From: Vicia villosa
Lineage: Eukaryota; Streptophyta; Magnoliopsida; Fabales; Fabaceae
Direction of reading: 5' to 3'
Assembly: GCF_029867415.1 (NCBI RefSeq)
Contig: NW_026705408.1
Span: 248,001-312,000 of the forward strand
DNA: 64,000 nt
Below the pieces are notes generated by a model. That model saw nothing but the letters and a program-made list of their open reading frames with translations. It made no database searches and was not told the DNA's origin. Shown here in pieces: positions 1-14,956 of this stretch. Within the stretch, counting starts at the first letter, position 1, and every line of letters starts with the position of its first letter. The translations under genes and the position numbers were made by a program.

Positions 1-265
1 GCCAATTTTTCACATTAAAATTGAATCTTTAGAATTTTTATTATTATATCTATCATTAAAATATATAATATTATTTTATTCTCATCAATAAAATCATGTG
101 ATTAATTCTTTTGTGATACTAAATAAATTTATTTACATCATATGCAACAATTTTTTTTTTTGTTTTTTACAAAAACTAATACATATGTAATAAAAATTTT
201 GTACCATTACTTTCATTCTTTAATAAAAAATTCTACCAAAAAAATATAAATCAGAATTTAATTTT
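1..265. repeat. Dispersed direct repeat R1, copy 1
   Basis: This AT-rich block recurs in the same orientation at 6508-6775 with many substitutions and small indels. The shared wording runs from TTTTCACATTAAAATT through the CTCATCAATAAAATCAT segment to TCTACCAAAAAAATATA. No terminal inverted repeat or coding potential is visible and the left edge is cut by the window start. It may be the remnant of a dispersed element. Confidence 0.6.
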
Positions 266-269
266 AAAT

Positions 270-693
270 ATTTTATGAAAATTTAAAATTACGTCTTTTA
301 GTTTTAGAAATATATTTGTGGATGTATCATTAATATCACTAAATCATGTCTCAAGTCTCAAGAGAGTCTCACCCTTTATTTTCTTTTCAATATTTTATTT
401 GGGAGATGCATTTTTGGAACAACTTAATATACATCTCATGCATTTTTCAATGAAACGCCTTCTCTTTGTCATAAATTGTTTCGATTTGACGTTGATGGAA
501 AAGGATTTGAAGTGACTTGAATGATTTTGAGAGTTTGTTAATTGAGAGAGTTTTAGACTTTTAAGTGGTTTAGAGTTTGAGAGAAGCGAGGAAAGAGAAG
601 GGGTTTGGCATGTTTTGATTAAACAACGTCCAAAGATCATCTCCAACGAATGTATTTGGATTTTAGACTCTAAAATTTAGAGTGCATTCAAAA
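270..693. repeat. Dispersed direct repeat R2, copy 1
   Basis: About 400 bp that recur in the same orientation at 1970-2372. Both copies run from TTTTATGAAAATTTAAAATT to TTTAGAGTGCATT and share the segment around CAAGAGAGTCTCACYCTTTA. The short open frames inside are not conserved between the copies, so I read this as a non-coding dispersed repeat. Confidence 0.65.
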
Positions 694-1969
694 ACTCCTT
701 GCAATAATATATAATAATACTTTCGAATATTTTTTAGGTAGGTGAATAACTCCTTATTCTAATCCATCATATGGATTGTTCTCAAGGATCATAGAAAGAG
801 AACCAATCAAGTCCATTAAAATCAACCAATCAAAATTTAATGGTCGTGATTCATTGTTCTCTTCATTGTATTAGTTGTATTAAATTGATTCTCCATCGAC
901 AATATTACCTAGCATGTTATGTATGATTCATATGTTATTCTTAGTGTGTATGTCACTCTTTGGAATATATTAAATTGATTCTTACTATGGAACTTACATG
1001 AGGAGTTCTGTGAATCAGAGTTGCCTAAAATTGTGTGCAACTAAGCAATTATAAAGTTGATTAATTGAGCACTCCATAAGTCATGTAGAATAGAAAAAGT
1101 AAAAACTTTTAGAACAATTTATTCTTTGGAATATATTTTTAGTTTTTTTTATTAAAAACTTTTCACAAAAAAAGTTTTTTTAAGTTCTTTTTTTTAAACA
1201 AGTTTCTGAAAATAATTTTTTTTTTAGAAATATTTTCATAAAGTATTTTCCGACCAGGATTTTTATGACGAATGTAGTTCCTAAAAAATTGACTTTTAAA
1301 AAAATAGCTTCTCAAAAAAAATAATTTTTTTTTTTTGAGAAAATACTGTTTTTCTTGTAAGAAATATTTTATAAAATTTATTGATTTATATCAATTTTAT
1401 TTTAAAATACAATTATTTATTAAATTAAAGTAACAATAAATGTATATTCAAAACCCATAATATTATTTTAGTTAATTTATTTTCCTTTTTGTCTGAATTT
1501 TATTTTAAATTATTTTAGAGTACAAGTTATTTATTAAATTGAAGTAATCAATCTCTTCGTTTGGTTTTTTTCTTTTCAATTGAAAAATATTAGTTTTAAT
1601 TATGATTTATTGAGATGTTGTATATGAGAAGAGATAGTTTTGGGGTTGCCTACTTAGTTGAAATGTTACTTCTATCATAAATCATTTGTACTTTAATTTT
1701 TATTTTAAAAATTTAAAATAATTTTTTTTTTCATTTTAATATTGTAAGTAATAAAATTTAAGACATTGTTAAACTTTTTTGTCAGGATTATTTCTTGTTT
1801 ATGGTTTAAAACAAATTGATGAACCTTTCTCCTTTCTTTACAACATTTTTCTAAGCAGTCAAAGTTTAATTACGGCTATGATTTGCCACTTGCAAATTCT
1901 CAGATATAGACTCCTTTCTAAAATTTATATGTATGAGAATTGCTAATATCATTTTAAATGGTGGAAAAT
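694..1969. other. AT-rich spacer, nothing recognised
   Basis: Poly-A and poly-T rich sequence with no long open frame, no terminal repeat pair and no RNA gene that I can support. Confidence 0.5.
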
Positions 1970-2372
1970 TATTTTATGAAAATTTAAAATTACATCTTTT
2001 AATTTTAGAGATGTATATGTGGATGTATTATGAATTTCACTAAATCACGTCTCAAAAGAGTCTCACTCTTTATTTATTTTTTCCAAAATTTTATTTAGAA
2101 GATGCATTTTTTGAACAACTCAATATACATCTCATTCATTTTTCAGTGAAACACCTTCTTTTTGTCATAAATTGTTCCGATTTGATGTTGATGAAAAAAG
2201 ATTTGAAGTGACTTGAATGATTTTGAGAATTTGTGATTCGAGAGAGTTTTACACTTGGGTGGTTTAGAGTTTAAGAGAAGTGAAGAAGGAGAAATGATTC
2301 ATGGTGTTTTGATTAAACAGTGTCCAGAGATCATCTCCAACCAATATATTTGAATTTTAGAGTGCATTGAAA
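1970..2372. repeat. Dispersed direct repeat R2, copy 2
   Basis: Second copy of the block at 270-693, separated from it by about 1.3 kb. Its right edge lies next to a MITE whose target duplication begins at 2380. Confidence 0.65.
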
Positions 2373-2388
2373 GATGGATTTTTTAAAA

Positions 2389-2572
2389 GGATAAAGCTAA
2401 CATGTCCCCTTGGGGCACATGTTAAGAAACCTAAATATAGTAAATTTGTATTGGAAAACGTAATAAACACATTAATTATAAATTTTTCATGAAAACAATG
2501 CACAATTTTTAAGTAAAAATTTCTACATTTAGCTTTTAACATGTGCCCTTAGGACACATGTTAGCATGACCC
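2389..2572. mobile_element. Mutator-type MITE, 184 bp
   Basis: The ends form a terminal inverted repeat of about 36 bp. The left end starts GGATAAAGCTAACATGTCCC; the right end on the other strand starts GGGTCATGCTAACATGTGTC. Each end is itself close to a palindrome around CACATGTTA. A perfect 9 bp target duplication TTTTTAAAA flanks it (2380-2388 and 2573-2581), as expected of Mutator-type elements. It has no coding capacity, so it would need a transposase supplied elsewhere. Confidence 0.88.
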
Positions 2573-2581
2573 TTTTTAAAA

Positions 2582-3305
2582 TGTAGCAGTATCTTTTAGT
2601 TTTAATGAGGGTGTAGTAGACATTCATAAGGTGCTTTAAACAATTTCCATTCGTATTTCATTTTTTATTGGACTTGTAACTAAATGAGTTCCTCGGCCCA
2701 ATTACCACATTTTAATTTCCAATCATTAAATTTAAAAAACTTAAATTCAACTTTTTTTATTTGAAATTAAAATAAAATAAAAAATGAAATATCTACATCT
2801 ATAACTATAATACTTACCAATTTTCGCTCTTTCAAAGCAATGAATCAAATTCTTCAACCGATTAGTAGAGACCAATTAAACATTTGATTCATTTAAAAGA
2901 TAAATTTGAAGTAAGAGCTAGTATACATTTTTCAACTAAATACAGAAACTACTTTTTATTATGGATAATATATTCTGGAAAGTCTAAAATTGTAATTAAA
3001 TGAACATGTCACAAAACACTTTGATCATTTCCTTCTTATTTTCTCTCCTTCTCTCTCCATTCTCTCTATCTCTCTTAATTTCATTCTCTCTCTTGATTAA
3101 ATTTTGTTTTTTATTGATGAGTGAGAGTGAGATTAAGAAAGAGATAGAGAGGATGCAGAGGAAAGGAAAGAAAAATGAAGGAGAGGATCCAAGTCCGTCA
3201 CAAAACGATAAAGATCTTACAATCTTTTTTATCACTTATAATCATCAAATTGAAATTTAAAGACAAAAACATTTTTGTCTTAATAGAAATTAAAAATTAA
3301 AAAAT
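2582..3305. other. Spacer with CT-rich tract
   Basis: No recognised gene or element. A CTCTCT-rich tract at about 3028-3100 and a purine-rich tract at about 3125-3185 produce short open frames on both strands, which I attribute to low complexity. Confidence 0.5.
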
Positions 3306-3888
<583 letters not shown>

Positions 3889-3961
3889 TTAAAAATAGTT
3901 GTCCATATTTAACACGGCCCATAGTTTTCTAATCCAATTTTGTTATATAGTTTTTTTTTTA

Positions 3962-4897
3962 AACAATTTCTTTATACACCTCCTAGGCTTCTTGGCAATC
4001 GCTAGCAAAATTTCATAAATGCCCTCTATAATTCGGAGATGCATCTACGAAGACACTTTTTTTTTGAAAAAAAAGGTTATTTCAGAAATACATATCCGAA
4101 GACATTTTTTTTAGAAAAAATTTGACTTCAGAGATGCACTTTCAAAAACACAATTTTTTTTAGAAAAGAAGTGCCTTTAGAGATGCATATCAGATATATT
4201 CATATTTTTAATCTTGGAATTTTTCGTATTTACATATCTGAAAAAATTCAATAATTATTAAAAAATTAAATCAAATTGAATCAATACAATTAATAGTATA
4301 ATTAATTGTATAAATTAAAATATATTATTAAATATATATAATTATAATCAAGATATAATAATAATAATTGCATAATAAATATTTAAATCAACACCTTCTA
4401 TATATATATATATAAAATTAATAATAATAATAATAAAGATATTTATTTATTATTTTCTATGATACATGAAAAAATCATTTCATAAGCTAATTTTCAAAAA
4501 CAATTTTATAGTTAAAAACGTTTATTTCATAAACAAAAATTTCCATAATAATTTTAAAGTTAAAAATTATTTTATAAATAAATGATTTTTTTTATCATAA
4601 TTAGTTATTAGAATAATTTTTATATTTGTGATTTATATTTATTATTTTGAAAAACTATTTAATTTAAAATTTATATTAAAATATGAATAAAGTAGTAAAT
4701 AATTTTATTCTTACTTGATCTCTTTTATTTTAAATTTATGTTGAATAATTATAAATGTATTTTTTTATATAATCAATTGTTGTGTATTAGTTATAATTTT
4801 AGTAACTATTAATATGAAATTTATTATAAAATAATGAAATTTTTTATGAGTTTTATTTTTTAACGTAATTAGAATAGAAATATGAACAGTATATTTA

Positions 4898-4934
<37 letters not shown>

Positions 4935-5173
4935 TAACTTATAAATTATATCAATTTTAAAATATTCGAATTAATTAATATTCCAATTTTTTTAATTTTT
5001 GGGATTTTCTGGAATATGTATATCCGAAAAAATTTCTGCCAATTTTTTGAGGTTTTTTCGAATATGCATATCTGAATTAACCAATGGTTGTTTTTTGGAG
5101 ATGCATCCCCAAAAGATATTTTGGGGTTTTTAACAGGAGTTTTCACCCCATAGAGATCTATAAATAAATTGTC
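3962..5173. mobile_element. TIR element of the CGGA-palindrome family
   Basis: The left end AACAATTTCTTTATACACC pairs with a right end that reads GACAATTTATTTATAGATC on the other strand. Both subterminal regions carry degenerate palindromes such as CGGAGATGCATCTACGAAG (about 4035) and TTCGAATATGCATATCTGAA (about 5058). The middle is very AT-rich and has no reading frame. Flanking poly-T obscures the target duplication. It lies 73 bp from the related element at 3306-3888. Confidence 0.65.
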
Positions 5174-5289
5174 TTTTTTTATTATTGTAAATATATGAGA
5201 TTTTATTGGATACCCTAAATATGATACCCATCAATTTTTTATAATACTCAAAGTAATTTTGTTAAAATTAAATTTAACTAGAAAGAGCG

Positions 5290-5765
5290 TATGAAAAATT
5301 CGATAGGGTAATTAAAAATGAGTTAAGAATAAAAAAATTTAGTAGTGTATTTTTAAAATTCATTAGGGTATTTGAAAAGACGGGTAAAAACTTATAATTT
5401 TTTTAAAAATTCTATCGTGTATTTGAAAGATCCGATAAAAACTCATACTGTTTTTGAAAAAATCCTATAATATATTTGAAAAATCCGGTAGAAACTTATA
5501 GATTTTTTGATAAAATCACTAAAAACTCATAGATTGTTTGAAAAATCCGTTAAAATTAATTTTTTTTGAAATATCCGGTAAAAACTCATAGACATTATGA
5601 AAATTTCGATAATCTCATTTTTTTTTGAAAATCTGATAGAATATTTAAAAAATCCGATAAACATTCGTAGCTTTTGGAAAAATTCGATAGTATATTTGAA
5701 AAATCTGATAAAAACTCATAGATTTCTTAAAAATCTGATACTATATTAGAAAAATTCGGTAAAAT
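5290..5765. repeat. Degenerate minisatellite, unit about 50-60 bp
   Basis: The words TATTTGAAAAATCCG and GGTAAAAACTCATAGA recur roughly eight times with strong drift. No open frame survives. It lies just outside the TIR element that ends at 5173. Confidence 0.6.
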
Positions 5766-6507
5766 AAAGAAATAAATATTAAACAATGATAGGATAAATT
5801 AATTTTTTAAAATGATAATTTTGAATAAAAATAAAGAATTTTGAACATGCATTAACGTGTTTTTTTATAATTTATAATTTATGTGGAAAAAGGTAATTAA
5901 CTTTGATAAGTGAGTTATCACACCGCAAGTTGATAGTAAAATTTTCATAATAATTCATTTTTTATTCTTAAATAATATCTACAATATTGATATTTCTCAA
6001 AATTTTATTAGTTTATTAACTTTTTCAAAATATTAGTTAAAAATCCAATATTTAGAAAATAGAGTTGTTTTAAAAATAATTAATGCAACAATTAAAATTT
6101 ATAATTACAATATTGAAATATAAAATTTTAAAATATTATTTAGAGTCACGGTTAATTTTTTAAAAATAATATATAAGTATGTATTATATTTTAATAAAAA
6201 GTAAGTTAAATTTATATTATGAATTAAAGAAATAAATTATATGTTGAAATTTAAAATTTTTTACATATATTTTTATTTAAATAGAAACTTAACTTCTAAT
6301 TTAGCAAATAATTATGAATTACAATTTAATATACATTTTTACTTATAATTTTGCAAAGAATTATCTACTATAAATTAATATATATTTATCAATTCTACAA
6401 TAAGAATTATAAAATTATTTTAATTAAAATTTTAGTTTTATTTTATCAAATAAAGAAGTGACATGTCAATAATTATCATTTTTGAACTAAATATGTCAAA
6501 TTTTTTA
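5766..6507. other. AT-rich spacer, nothing recognised
   Basis: No gene, paired repeat or RNA signature seen. Confidence 0.5.
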
Positions 6508-6775
6508 TGGCCATATTTTCACATTAAAATTAAATCTTCAGAATTTATATTATTATGGATATCATTAAAATATATAATATTATTTTCTTCTCATCAATAA
6601 AATCATTTGATTAATTTTTTTGTGATACCAAATTAATAAATTTATTTACGTCATATCATATGCAACAAAAAAAATTTACAAAAAATAATACATACATAAT
6701 AAAAAATTTGTACGATTACTTTCATTTTCTATTAAAAATTTCTACCAAAAAAATATATATCGGAATTTAATTTTT
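6508..6775. repeat. Dispersed direct repeat R1, copy 2
   Basis: Second copy of the block at 1-265 in the same orientation, diverged by substitutions and short indels. Confidence 0.6.
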
Positions 6776-6852
6776 TTACGTATTTTCTAAAAATATATAA
6801 TATTTTTTCTTTAAATAGGAATTATCTTATAATTTAATAAGTCATTATAAAT

Positions 6853-8847
<1,995 letters not shown>

Positions 8848-8856
8848 TATAATCAA

Positions 8857-9188
8857 GGGTTAGTGAACTTTTTGGTCCCTCTAAATATCTCAAACTTCGT
8901 TTTTAGTCCCTCTAAAATTTTCCTTCAAAGAATGGTCCTCCTAAAATTTTAAAATTTAACTTTTGGTCCCTCCTGCAATTTAGCGACGGTTTTTACAATT
9001 TAGCGACGATTTTAGCGGTTTTTTTTAATTTAGCGACGAAATTAGAGACCGTTTTAGCTACGATTTTGTCATGATGGATCAAAAGTTAAAATTTAAAACT
9101 TTGGGAGGACTATTCTTTGAAGAAAAATTTTAGAAGGACTAAAAACGAAGTTTGAAATATTTAGAAGGACCAAAAAGTTCATTATCCC
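8857..9188. mobile_element. Mutator-type MITE, 332 bp
   Basis: The ends read GGGTTAGTGAACTTTTTGGT and, on the other strand, GGGATAATGAACTTTTTGGT. A perfect 9 bp target duplication TATAATCAA lies at 8848-8856 and 9189-9197. The interior repeats GGTCCCTC and ATTTAGCGACG words, and the two halves are inverted relative to each other. The same end type (GGGTTAA...GGTCCCT) occurs at 11413-11915 and in the Pack-MULE at 43702-45681. Confidence 0.9.
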
Positions 9189-9197
9189 TATAATCAA

Positions 9198-9800
9198 AGT
9201 ATAATGACATCCATGTGACATGGTTGTCCATGTCTGTCCACATACAATTAAATCTTTTCAAGATGAGTTTTGTTTTGCAGTAGACAAAGTGACAAAAAAA
9301 TATTTTAATTTTACTAATATAAATGTGAATTTTCTGGGTCAAAATAGAGTATTAAACTATTAAATCGTACAATATCGATATTTTTAAGTTAAACTATATC
9401 TTACAAACTAAATAACAATTTGTCGCAAAATTATTTTAAAGTTACTTTGTTAAATATCTTTATAAATATCTTTTTATTAATATGTGATTATCTTTAAAAA
9501 GTAACTATAGTGAATACTTAGAAATTAATCTCACAATTAAAAGCCAATTATGCATCATATCATAGTCAATGTCAATCAACACCTTAGGGGTGATATGGCT
9601 AACAATGTGCGACAAAATTAGAGGGCCATCCCTTCCTCCCTCCCTGGCCCCAATGGTCGTTTGAGATAAGCCAAATTGATATGATTGTTACCATAGTACG
9701 TCCAAGTGGTTATGAATAGTAATTTAACTTTGTTTTTCTATGCAAAAAACATTGTAGAGTAGAGACATATATAAATTAAAGTATACAATTCAGATTATAT
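9198..9800. other. Spacer, nothing recognised
   Basis: AT-rich with a short C-rich patch (CCTTCCTCCCTCCC, about 9630). No supported gene. Confidence 0.45.
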
Positions 9801-9809
9801 ATATTTAGA

Positions 9810-9992
9810 GAGGCATGTTATTTTTACACGAATTTTTTTACACCCTATGGCTTACACCGTAGTTTCCAAATTAATTGTAATGGTGACACATTTTTCAAAG
9901 CAAGTAAAAATATTAAAATAAATAGAAAAATAGATCATACAGTATGCAAATACGGTGTAGTTGTCATTTATGGTGTAAAGGTAGCATTTCTG
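9810..9992. mobile_element. Short MITE, 183 bp
   Basis: The left end GAGGCATGTTATTTTTACAC pairs with a right end that reads CAGAAATGCTACCTTTACAC on the other strand. The flanking 9-mers ATATTTAGA and ATATTTAAA differ by one base. The ends resemble those of the MITE at 12184-12347. Confidence 0.75.
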
Positions 9993-10001
9993 ATATTTAA
10001 A

Positions 10002-10721
10002 AGATAATTTAGAGTATTCATATACAACGTTATACTCTTGTCCACATGTTTAAGGTAGATGCATGAATTTCTTATCTTTCAAGTGGGAGTGGACTTTGGA
10101 TCGCATGCATATGGTAGCATAGTGATAAGATTTGAGCTTTAGGCTATTAAAGGCAAAACAAGATAAATTTTAATATTCATATTACAAATAATGGAATGAA
10201 GTGTAGATGAGATATCACATTTACTAAAAGTGCAAATTATGCAACGGTAGTGGGATTCATAATCTATTCATCACCTTGTTAGTTTTTCGATATTATTTAT
10301 AAATGAAAAGTTCCAATCTATGAGTCACAAAGCTAATTAAGAAGTATTCCATATCAAGGTGATTCCAAAACCAATCTTTTTTTAGTAATAGATCTTTGGG
10401 ATTCAGTTATTCAAATATCATTGACATTTATGCTATTCTTTTCGAGGGAAATATGCCTTTCTTTGAATCTTTATTTTTAAAAAATTATATTTTCTACATA
10501 GGTCTTTTTTAAGCCTTTTAAACTATTAATTTGAGCAAGAAGATTAAATGATAAATTTATATATAAATATTTACCGAAAGTGCGACTGGCGGTTGATAAC
10601 TTGATATGGTTTGGGGGTAGTTATTACCGTTCCAAATTTTGATATAGAATAGAATCAAAGAATAATATGTATGAATATTATTCCCACTTCATAGAATAGA
10701 ATCAAAGTAAAAGAATATGTG
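10002..10721. other. Spacer, nothing recognised
   Basis: No gene or paired repeats. It ends at the left edge of the tandem duplication. Confidence 0.45.
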
Positions 10722-10805
10722 TGAATATAGCGTCCCTCCAAATGAAAGCCTACTAATTGATCGTGTTAGATTAGAATTTGAGTTTGAAGAATTATTTGAT
10801 TTTTA

Positions 10806-11195
10806 GGCTATGTTTGGGAGTTTGAAGGAGAAGGGAGGGGAGGGCTTTGGAAAATAGGAAGAATTGGGTGAAAAGGTTAAAAGGATTTTGGGTAGGAGGG
10901 TTTTGGAGGGTTTGAGTTTATTAATAACACCAAAAACCCCATAAAATGGGGGAACTCAAAAATTGTATTGAAGGAGGATTTTGGAGGGTTTTGAAGGACT
11001 TACATAAATTTTCCAAATATCTTTTAGGTTATTATAGTATTGTGAAAATTAAAAATTTAGTAATGATAATGACTCTTTTATCCTTCTAAACAAAATCATT
11101 TTTTCAAAAAATGTCAAATATTTTTCTATATTTTTTTAAAATTTCATTTTTGGAAGTCTTCCCCTCCCCTCCCCTCCAAACTCCCACACATAGCC
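10806..11195. mobile_element. PIF/Harbinger (Tourist-like) MITE, 390 bp
   Basis: The left end GGCTATGTTTGGGAGTTTG pairs with a right end that reads GGCTATGTGTGGGAGTTTGG on the other strand. The 3 bp target duplication TTA lies at 10803-10805 and 11196-11198. Unit B has the uninterrupted sequence at about 16263-16275, which matches the flanks joined through a single TTA. The empty site therefore confirms both boundaries. No coding region. Confidence 0.95.
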
Positions 11196-11412
11196 TTAAA
11201 GTATTTATAAAATAAAATTTGAGTGTAACAAAAGTCTACTTATATTAAAAGATAAAAAGTTATACTATAAAATAGAAAAAAAGTAAAAATTGGGGGTTAG
11301 ACCTAGCCAAAAAGAAAAACAAAAAAGAAAAGATAAAAATAAATTTATAGAATAAAATAGAAATAGTTAAATGGAGAATTCAACAAATTATATAAGTCTA
11401 CTATACTTTTAA

Positions 11413-11915
11413 GGGTTAAGTATGTTTTTGGTTCCTATAAATATTTCAAATTTCATTTTTAGTTTCTATTAAAAAAATGACATATTTTGGTCCACATAAA
11501 ATTATTATGCACGTAGTTTTAGTCCATATTGTTAAATCGATGTGCATTTTTGAATGATTATTTTACAGACATGTTTAGAACGTTATAAAAAGTTTCTCGA
11601 AAAAAAACTCAAAATTTGATTTCTAAGTCGGAATTTATATTACTTTTATCATTATCTTTTGAAATTTAAAAAATTCATATTTAATTCTTCTCATTATAAA
11701 AAATTCTATAATTTGATAAAGAAATATTTTATAATATTATGAAAAAAATTATTTAAAAATTTAAAATTTTAAGAGTAATTAAATAATTTTTAAAATTTTA
11801 AAAAATAGTATGGATTAAAATAACATGCATAAAAATTTTGACTAAAATATATTATTTTTAATAAGGACTAAAAATAAAATTTAAAATATTTATAAAGAAA
11901 AAGAATACCTAACCC
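11413..11915. mobile_element. Mutator-type MITE, 503 bp
   Basis: It starts GGGTTAAGTATGTTTTTGGT and ends, on the other strand, with GGGTTAGGTATTC. A perfect 9 bp target duplication TACTTTTAA lies at 11404-11412 and 11916-11924. It is absent from unit B. There a different Mutator-like element (16489-17878) is inserted only about 3 bp away. No coding region. Confidence 0.9.
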
Positions 11916-12183
11916 TACTTTTAATTAGAAGTTACGTAACCGAAATCCATTTGACTTGCTTTTCTTGCTATCTTAAAGATCATTTTATAAAAGTATTTTC
12001 TTTCTCATCGATGTGATTCATATGCTTAGTGTATGTAAAATCTTTACTAACTGTATTCTGTAAAATCTTCTTATCATGAATAATATTATGATGCGCATTA
12101 ATTATAGTATATTTTTTTGTTTGTTTCATTTCTTGATTTGTCACTAAACACGTAGCAGCTTGAAAATTATAAAATTTACTTTT

Positions 12184-12347
12184 AAGAAATGCTAAATCTA
12201 CACCAAAAGTTACATATACATCGTATATACTTACCTATACTTTTTGTTTTATTTAATAATTTCTTTTTCATTGGTTTTTGTGAAACATAAAAAATGGTTG
12301 GAAATGGACTAAGGTGTAGTAATATCAGTGTAAAAATAGCACTGCTG
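12184..12347. mobile_element. Short MITE, 164 bp
   Basis: The ends read AAGAAATGCTAAATCTACAC and, on the other strand, CAGCAGTGCTATTTTTACAC. A 9 bp target duplication TTTACTTTT lies at 12175-12183 and 12348-12356. Unit B has the empty site at about 18113-18125. Confidence 0.85.
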
Positions 12348-12720
12348 TTTACTTTTTTTAGGTACTTCAGGTATCTCTTCTTACACTTCTATCTCATGAT
12401 AGTCTTTTTTTTTTTTTTTTTCAACATCTTTTTCCACAAACCTAATGAAAGAACATGTGTACGTGCAACCGATCCATTAGTATCATCCATTTTTTGTATG
12501 ACCCCCCATCCACAACGTGATCTTCTTCATAGTAATTATACAATTTCTTTGTAGTTTATCTACTATTGTCATAGTAATATTTTCTACTAGGTGACTAGAT
12601 TTTATTGGAATATAAAGTGTTTTTAACTGTTTTTTTTTTCATCATCTTAACAATTTTTTTCATGAAAATATTCTAATCAGTGACCAATAATATGATAAAA
12701 AGAACAAAGTGAAAGGAGTT

Positions 12721-12956
12721 TTACGTAACATCAACATTAAAAGCATAAGTGCATAACCCTCCATTTCTAACAAGAATGAAATTGGACAAGAAATCTAACA
12801 AATCAAGATCAACCAAAATTTTAGCATAATATCCAAAAATAAAATGACTAGAAGTTGTTTCATCTAAGGCAAGAGGAACACCAATACCTCTGCAATTCAA
12901 AAAAGAAATTATAATCTCCAATATTTAATAGGAAGACCATACATTCTAATCCAACA
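12721..12956 (-). pseudogene. DUF4283-like retroelement fragment, copy A
   Basis: Read on the minus strand, this stretch gives WIRMYGLPIKYW, then IGVPLALDETT, then YYAKILVDLDLLDFL and ILVRNGG. That is the pattern of DUF4283 (W.R..GLP..YW, then G.P...D..T, then YA..LV..DL). In plants this domain is found in LINE ORF1-type and other retroelement proteins, usually with a zinc knuckle after it. Two stop codons and a one-base frameshift separate the first block from the rest, so it is a dead fragment. The homologous copy at 18484-18694 keeps both blocks in one frame with a single stop. The fragment therefore predates the tandem duplication. Confidence 0.65.
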
Positions 12957-13616
12957 TTATACATTAGTATCTTTAACGTAATTCACATTGAAGTGCAGTG
13001 TCCAGATGATTACGCAAAGGACACCAAGAGACAAAGCCCACGATCTTACTACCAAAAGCATCATAAAATCTTCAATAGATGTTTATGAAAAAATACAAAA
13101 ACCTTTGCCAATAAGTGAAATTGACCATATTCCAAGAACATTCTAAAGAATATAATAAAAATCTAACATTTAACGTGCTTTTATAAATTAAGTGAGAGAA
13201 CAAAACTCCTGAAAGAAGTGGTATAAATGGTGTATTATTAACATCACAACCGTCGCATTCACACTAAAATACAAGTCACATTTATATGATGCAAATATGC
13301 AAGAGAAAAATTTATATACAATGAAAACTATTAACATTGCATTAAAACTTATAGAAATACTAATAATAGTTATCCACTAATATATTATCTAAAAAAAAAT
13401 CCTACAATTATTTGTTGAGCATATATCTTGTTAAAAAAATCAAACGCGGGTAGTGGGTTTTGGTGGGACGTGCTTTGGTGGGCGGTGGATCTAAAATTCA
13501 AACCCAACTCGCAATTTTAAAGTGGGTGCGTAGGCCGGTCCGACAGACCACCGCCTGTTTTGCCATCCTTAATTATTATCAACAATTTCTATAATATATT
13601 TGGACTTTAACCACAC

Positions 13617-14956
13617 CATTCAAAGTAATTTTCTATGGGGGGGAGTGGAGAATAAAAAGAAGATTCATTGGGTGAAGTGGGCGGATGTAAATCTCTCTTT
13701 TGATAAGGGAGGTTTGGGAGTTAAAAATATTGCTTTGTTTAATTTGGCTCTTCTTTTCAAATGGAGGTGGAAGATTCTTCAAGGCACCGATTCCCTTTGG
13801 TTCTCTATATTGAAAGCCCGCTATGGTGATCTTTCTTACAAGATGTTGAGTGGGGATAAGGGGCCGTCCCCTTCTTTGAGTAGTTCTTTTTGGTGGAGGG
13901 ATCTCATTAATATTTCCCATGGTAGGTATTGTGACCCGATTGTAGAATGTTGTAGTTTTTCCATTAACAATGGTTTTAATACCCCTTTTTGGTTTGCTAA
14001 GTGGTGGGGAGGAGCTCCTTTGAAAGTCCTTTTTCCGGACCTATTCGAAGCATCTAAATTAAAAATTGTTTCCGTGGCGGCAATGGGAGGGTGGAGTTGT
14101 GACGGATGGAAATGGGGAGATTTCGGTTTAGAGGCGGATACTCATGGAGGGGAGGGGGCGGTTTTGAGGAGTTACTTGGACGGTGCGGAAGGCCGGAATG
14201 AGGGGAGAGATGAAGTGGAGTGGTGCAACAACGAGGATCTTGAGTTTTCGGTAGCTTCTTGTTATTCTTTTCTTTTGAAGAGTTTAACTCCTTTTGGCCC
14301 TCCTAGTAAAAGTTATGAAGCTTTTGGGATTTTGTGGAAGTTGGAAGTTCCGTTCAAGATCAAGGCGTTCGGTTGGAGATTATTTCACAATAGACTACCT
14401 ACAAAGGATTTATTGTTGATTAGAGGTATCTCTCTCCCCTTAGAGAATTTATTTTGTTCTTTTTGTGGGGTGGATGTAGAAAAGGCTAGGCATACTTTTT
14501 TTGTTTGTTGGGTGGTAAAAAGGATTTGGAATGACATAGCATTATGGGTTGGTATAGGAGATAGAATGGAGGATGAATGTTTACCTAGTTTTATGGAGTG
14601 GCATTCATTCTTTAAACTCATGAAAGTTAAGAAGTGTAAATTGGGAATGGTTTGGTTAGCGGTTACTTGGTGTCTTTGGATTGCTAGAAATGGCGTTTGT
14701 TTCCGGAATGATGGTTGGAGCGTTAATAATATTGTTTGGAATATAAAGCTTACGGTGTGGCGTTGGTCTTTTTGCGGGAATATTACTAATTCCAATTACA
14801 ACTTCTACGATTTTTGTAAGGACCCTTTGGGCTTCCTTTCGTAAGTGTAATTGGCTTGTTATTTTCTTTTTGTCGGGTGTTCCCGTTGTTCTTTGTAATC
14901 GGGTTGAGAACCCCTAGTTCTCTATTAATATAATCCCTTGCTTATGAAAAAAAAAA
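13617..14956 (+). pseudogene. 5'-truncated LINE with zf-RVT domain
   Basis: The open frame 13600-14844 (its first codons are probably flanking DNA) encodes the C-terminal part of a plant LINE reverse-transcriptase protein. It shows the FLWGG and KIHWVKWADV blocks, GGLGVKNIALFN, and a zf-RVT domain. That domain has VPFKIKAFGWRLFHNRLPTK followed by a Cys-X2-Cys-X8-His-X4-Cys cluster from residue 286. The catalytic reverse transcriptase and endonuclease are missing, so this is an end-truncated insertion, as target-primed reverse transcription often leaves. A 10 bp poly-A tract at 14947-14956 marks the 3' end. Unit B has the unoccupied site at about 19641-19652. The frame is still open for over 400 codons, which suggests a fairly recent insertion. 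The left boundary is uncertain by about 20 bp. Confidence 0.85.

Noticed and set aside
318..646. Overlapping short open frames on both strands
   Set aside because: They lie in dispersed repeat R2, and the second copy at 1970-2372 does not keep either frame.
3000..3260. Open frames of 79 and 86 codons on opposite strands
   Set aside because: They are produced by a CT-rich and a GA-rich low-complexity tract. No domain and no homologue is recognisable.
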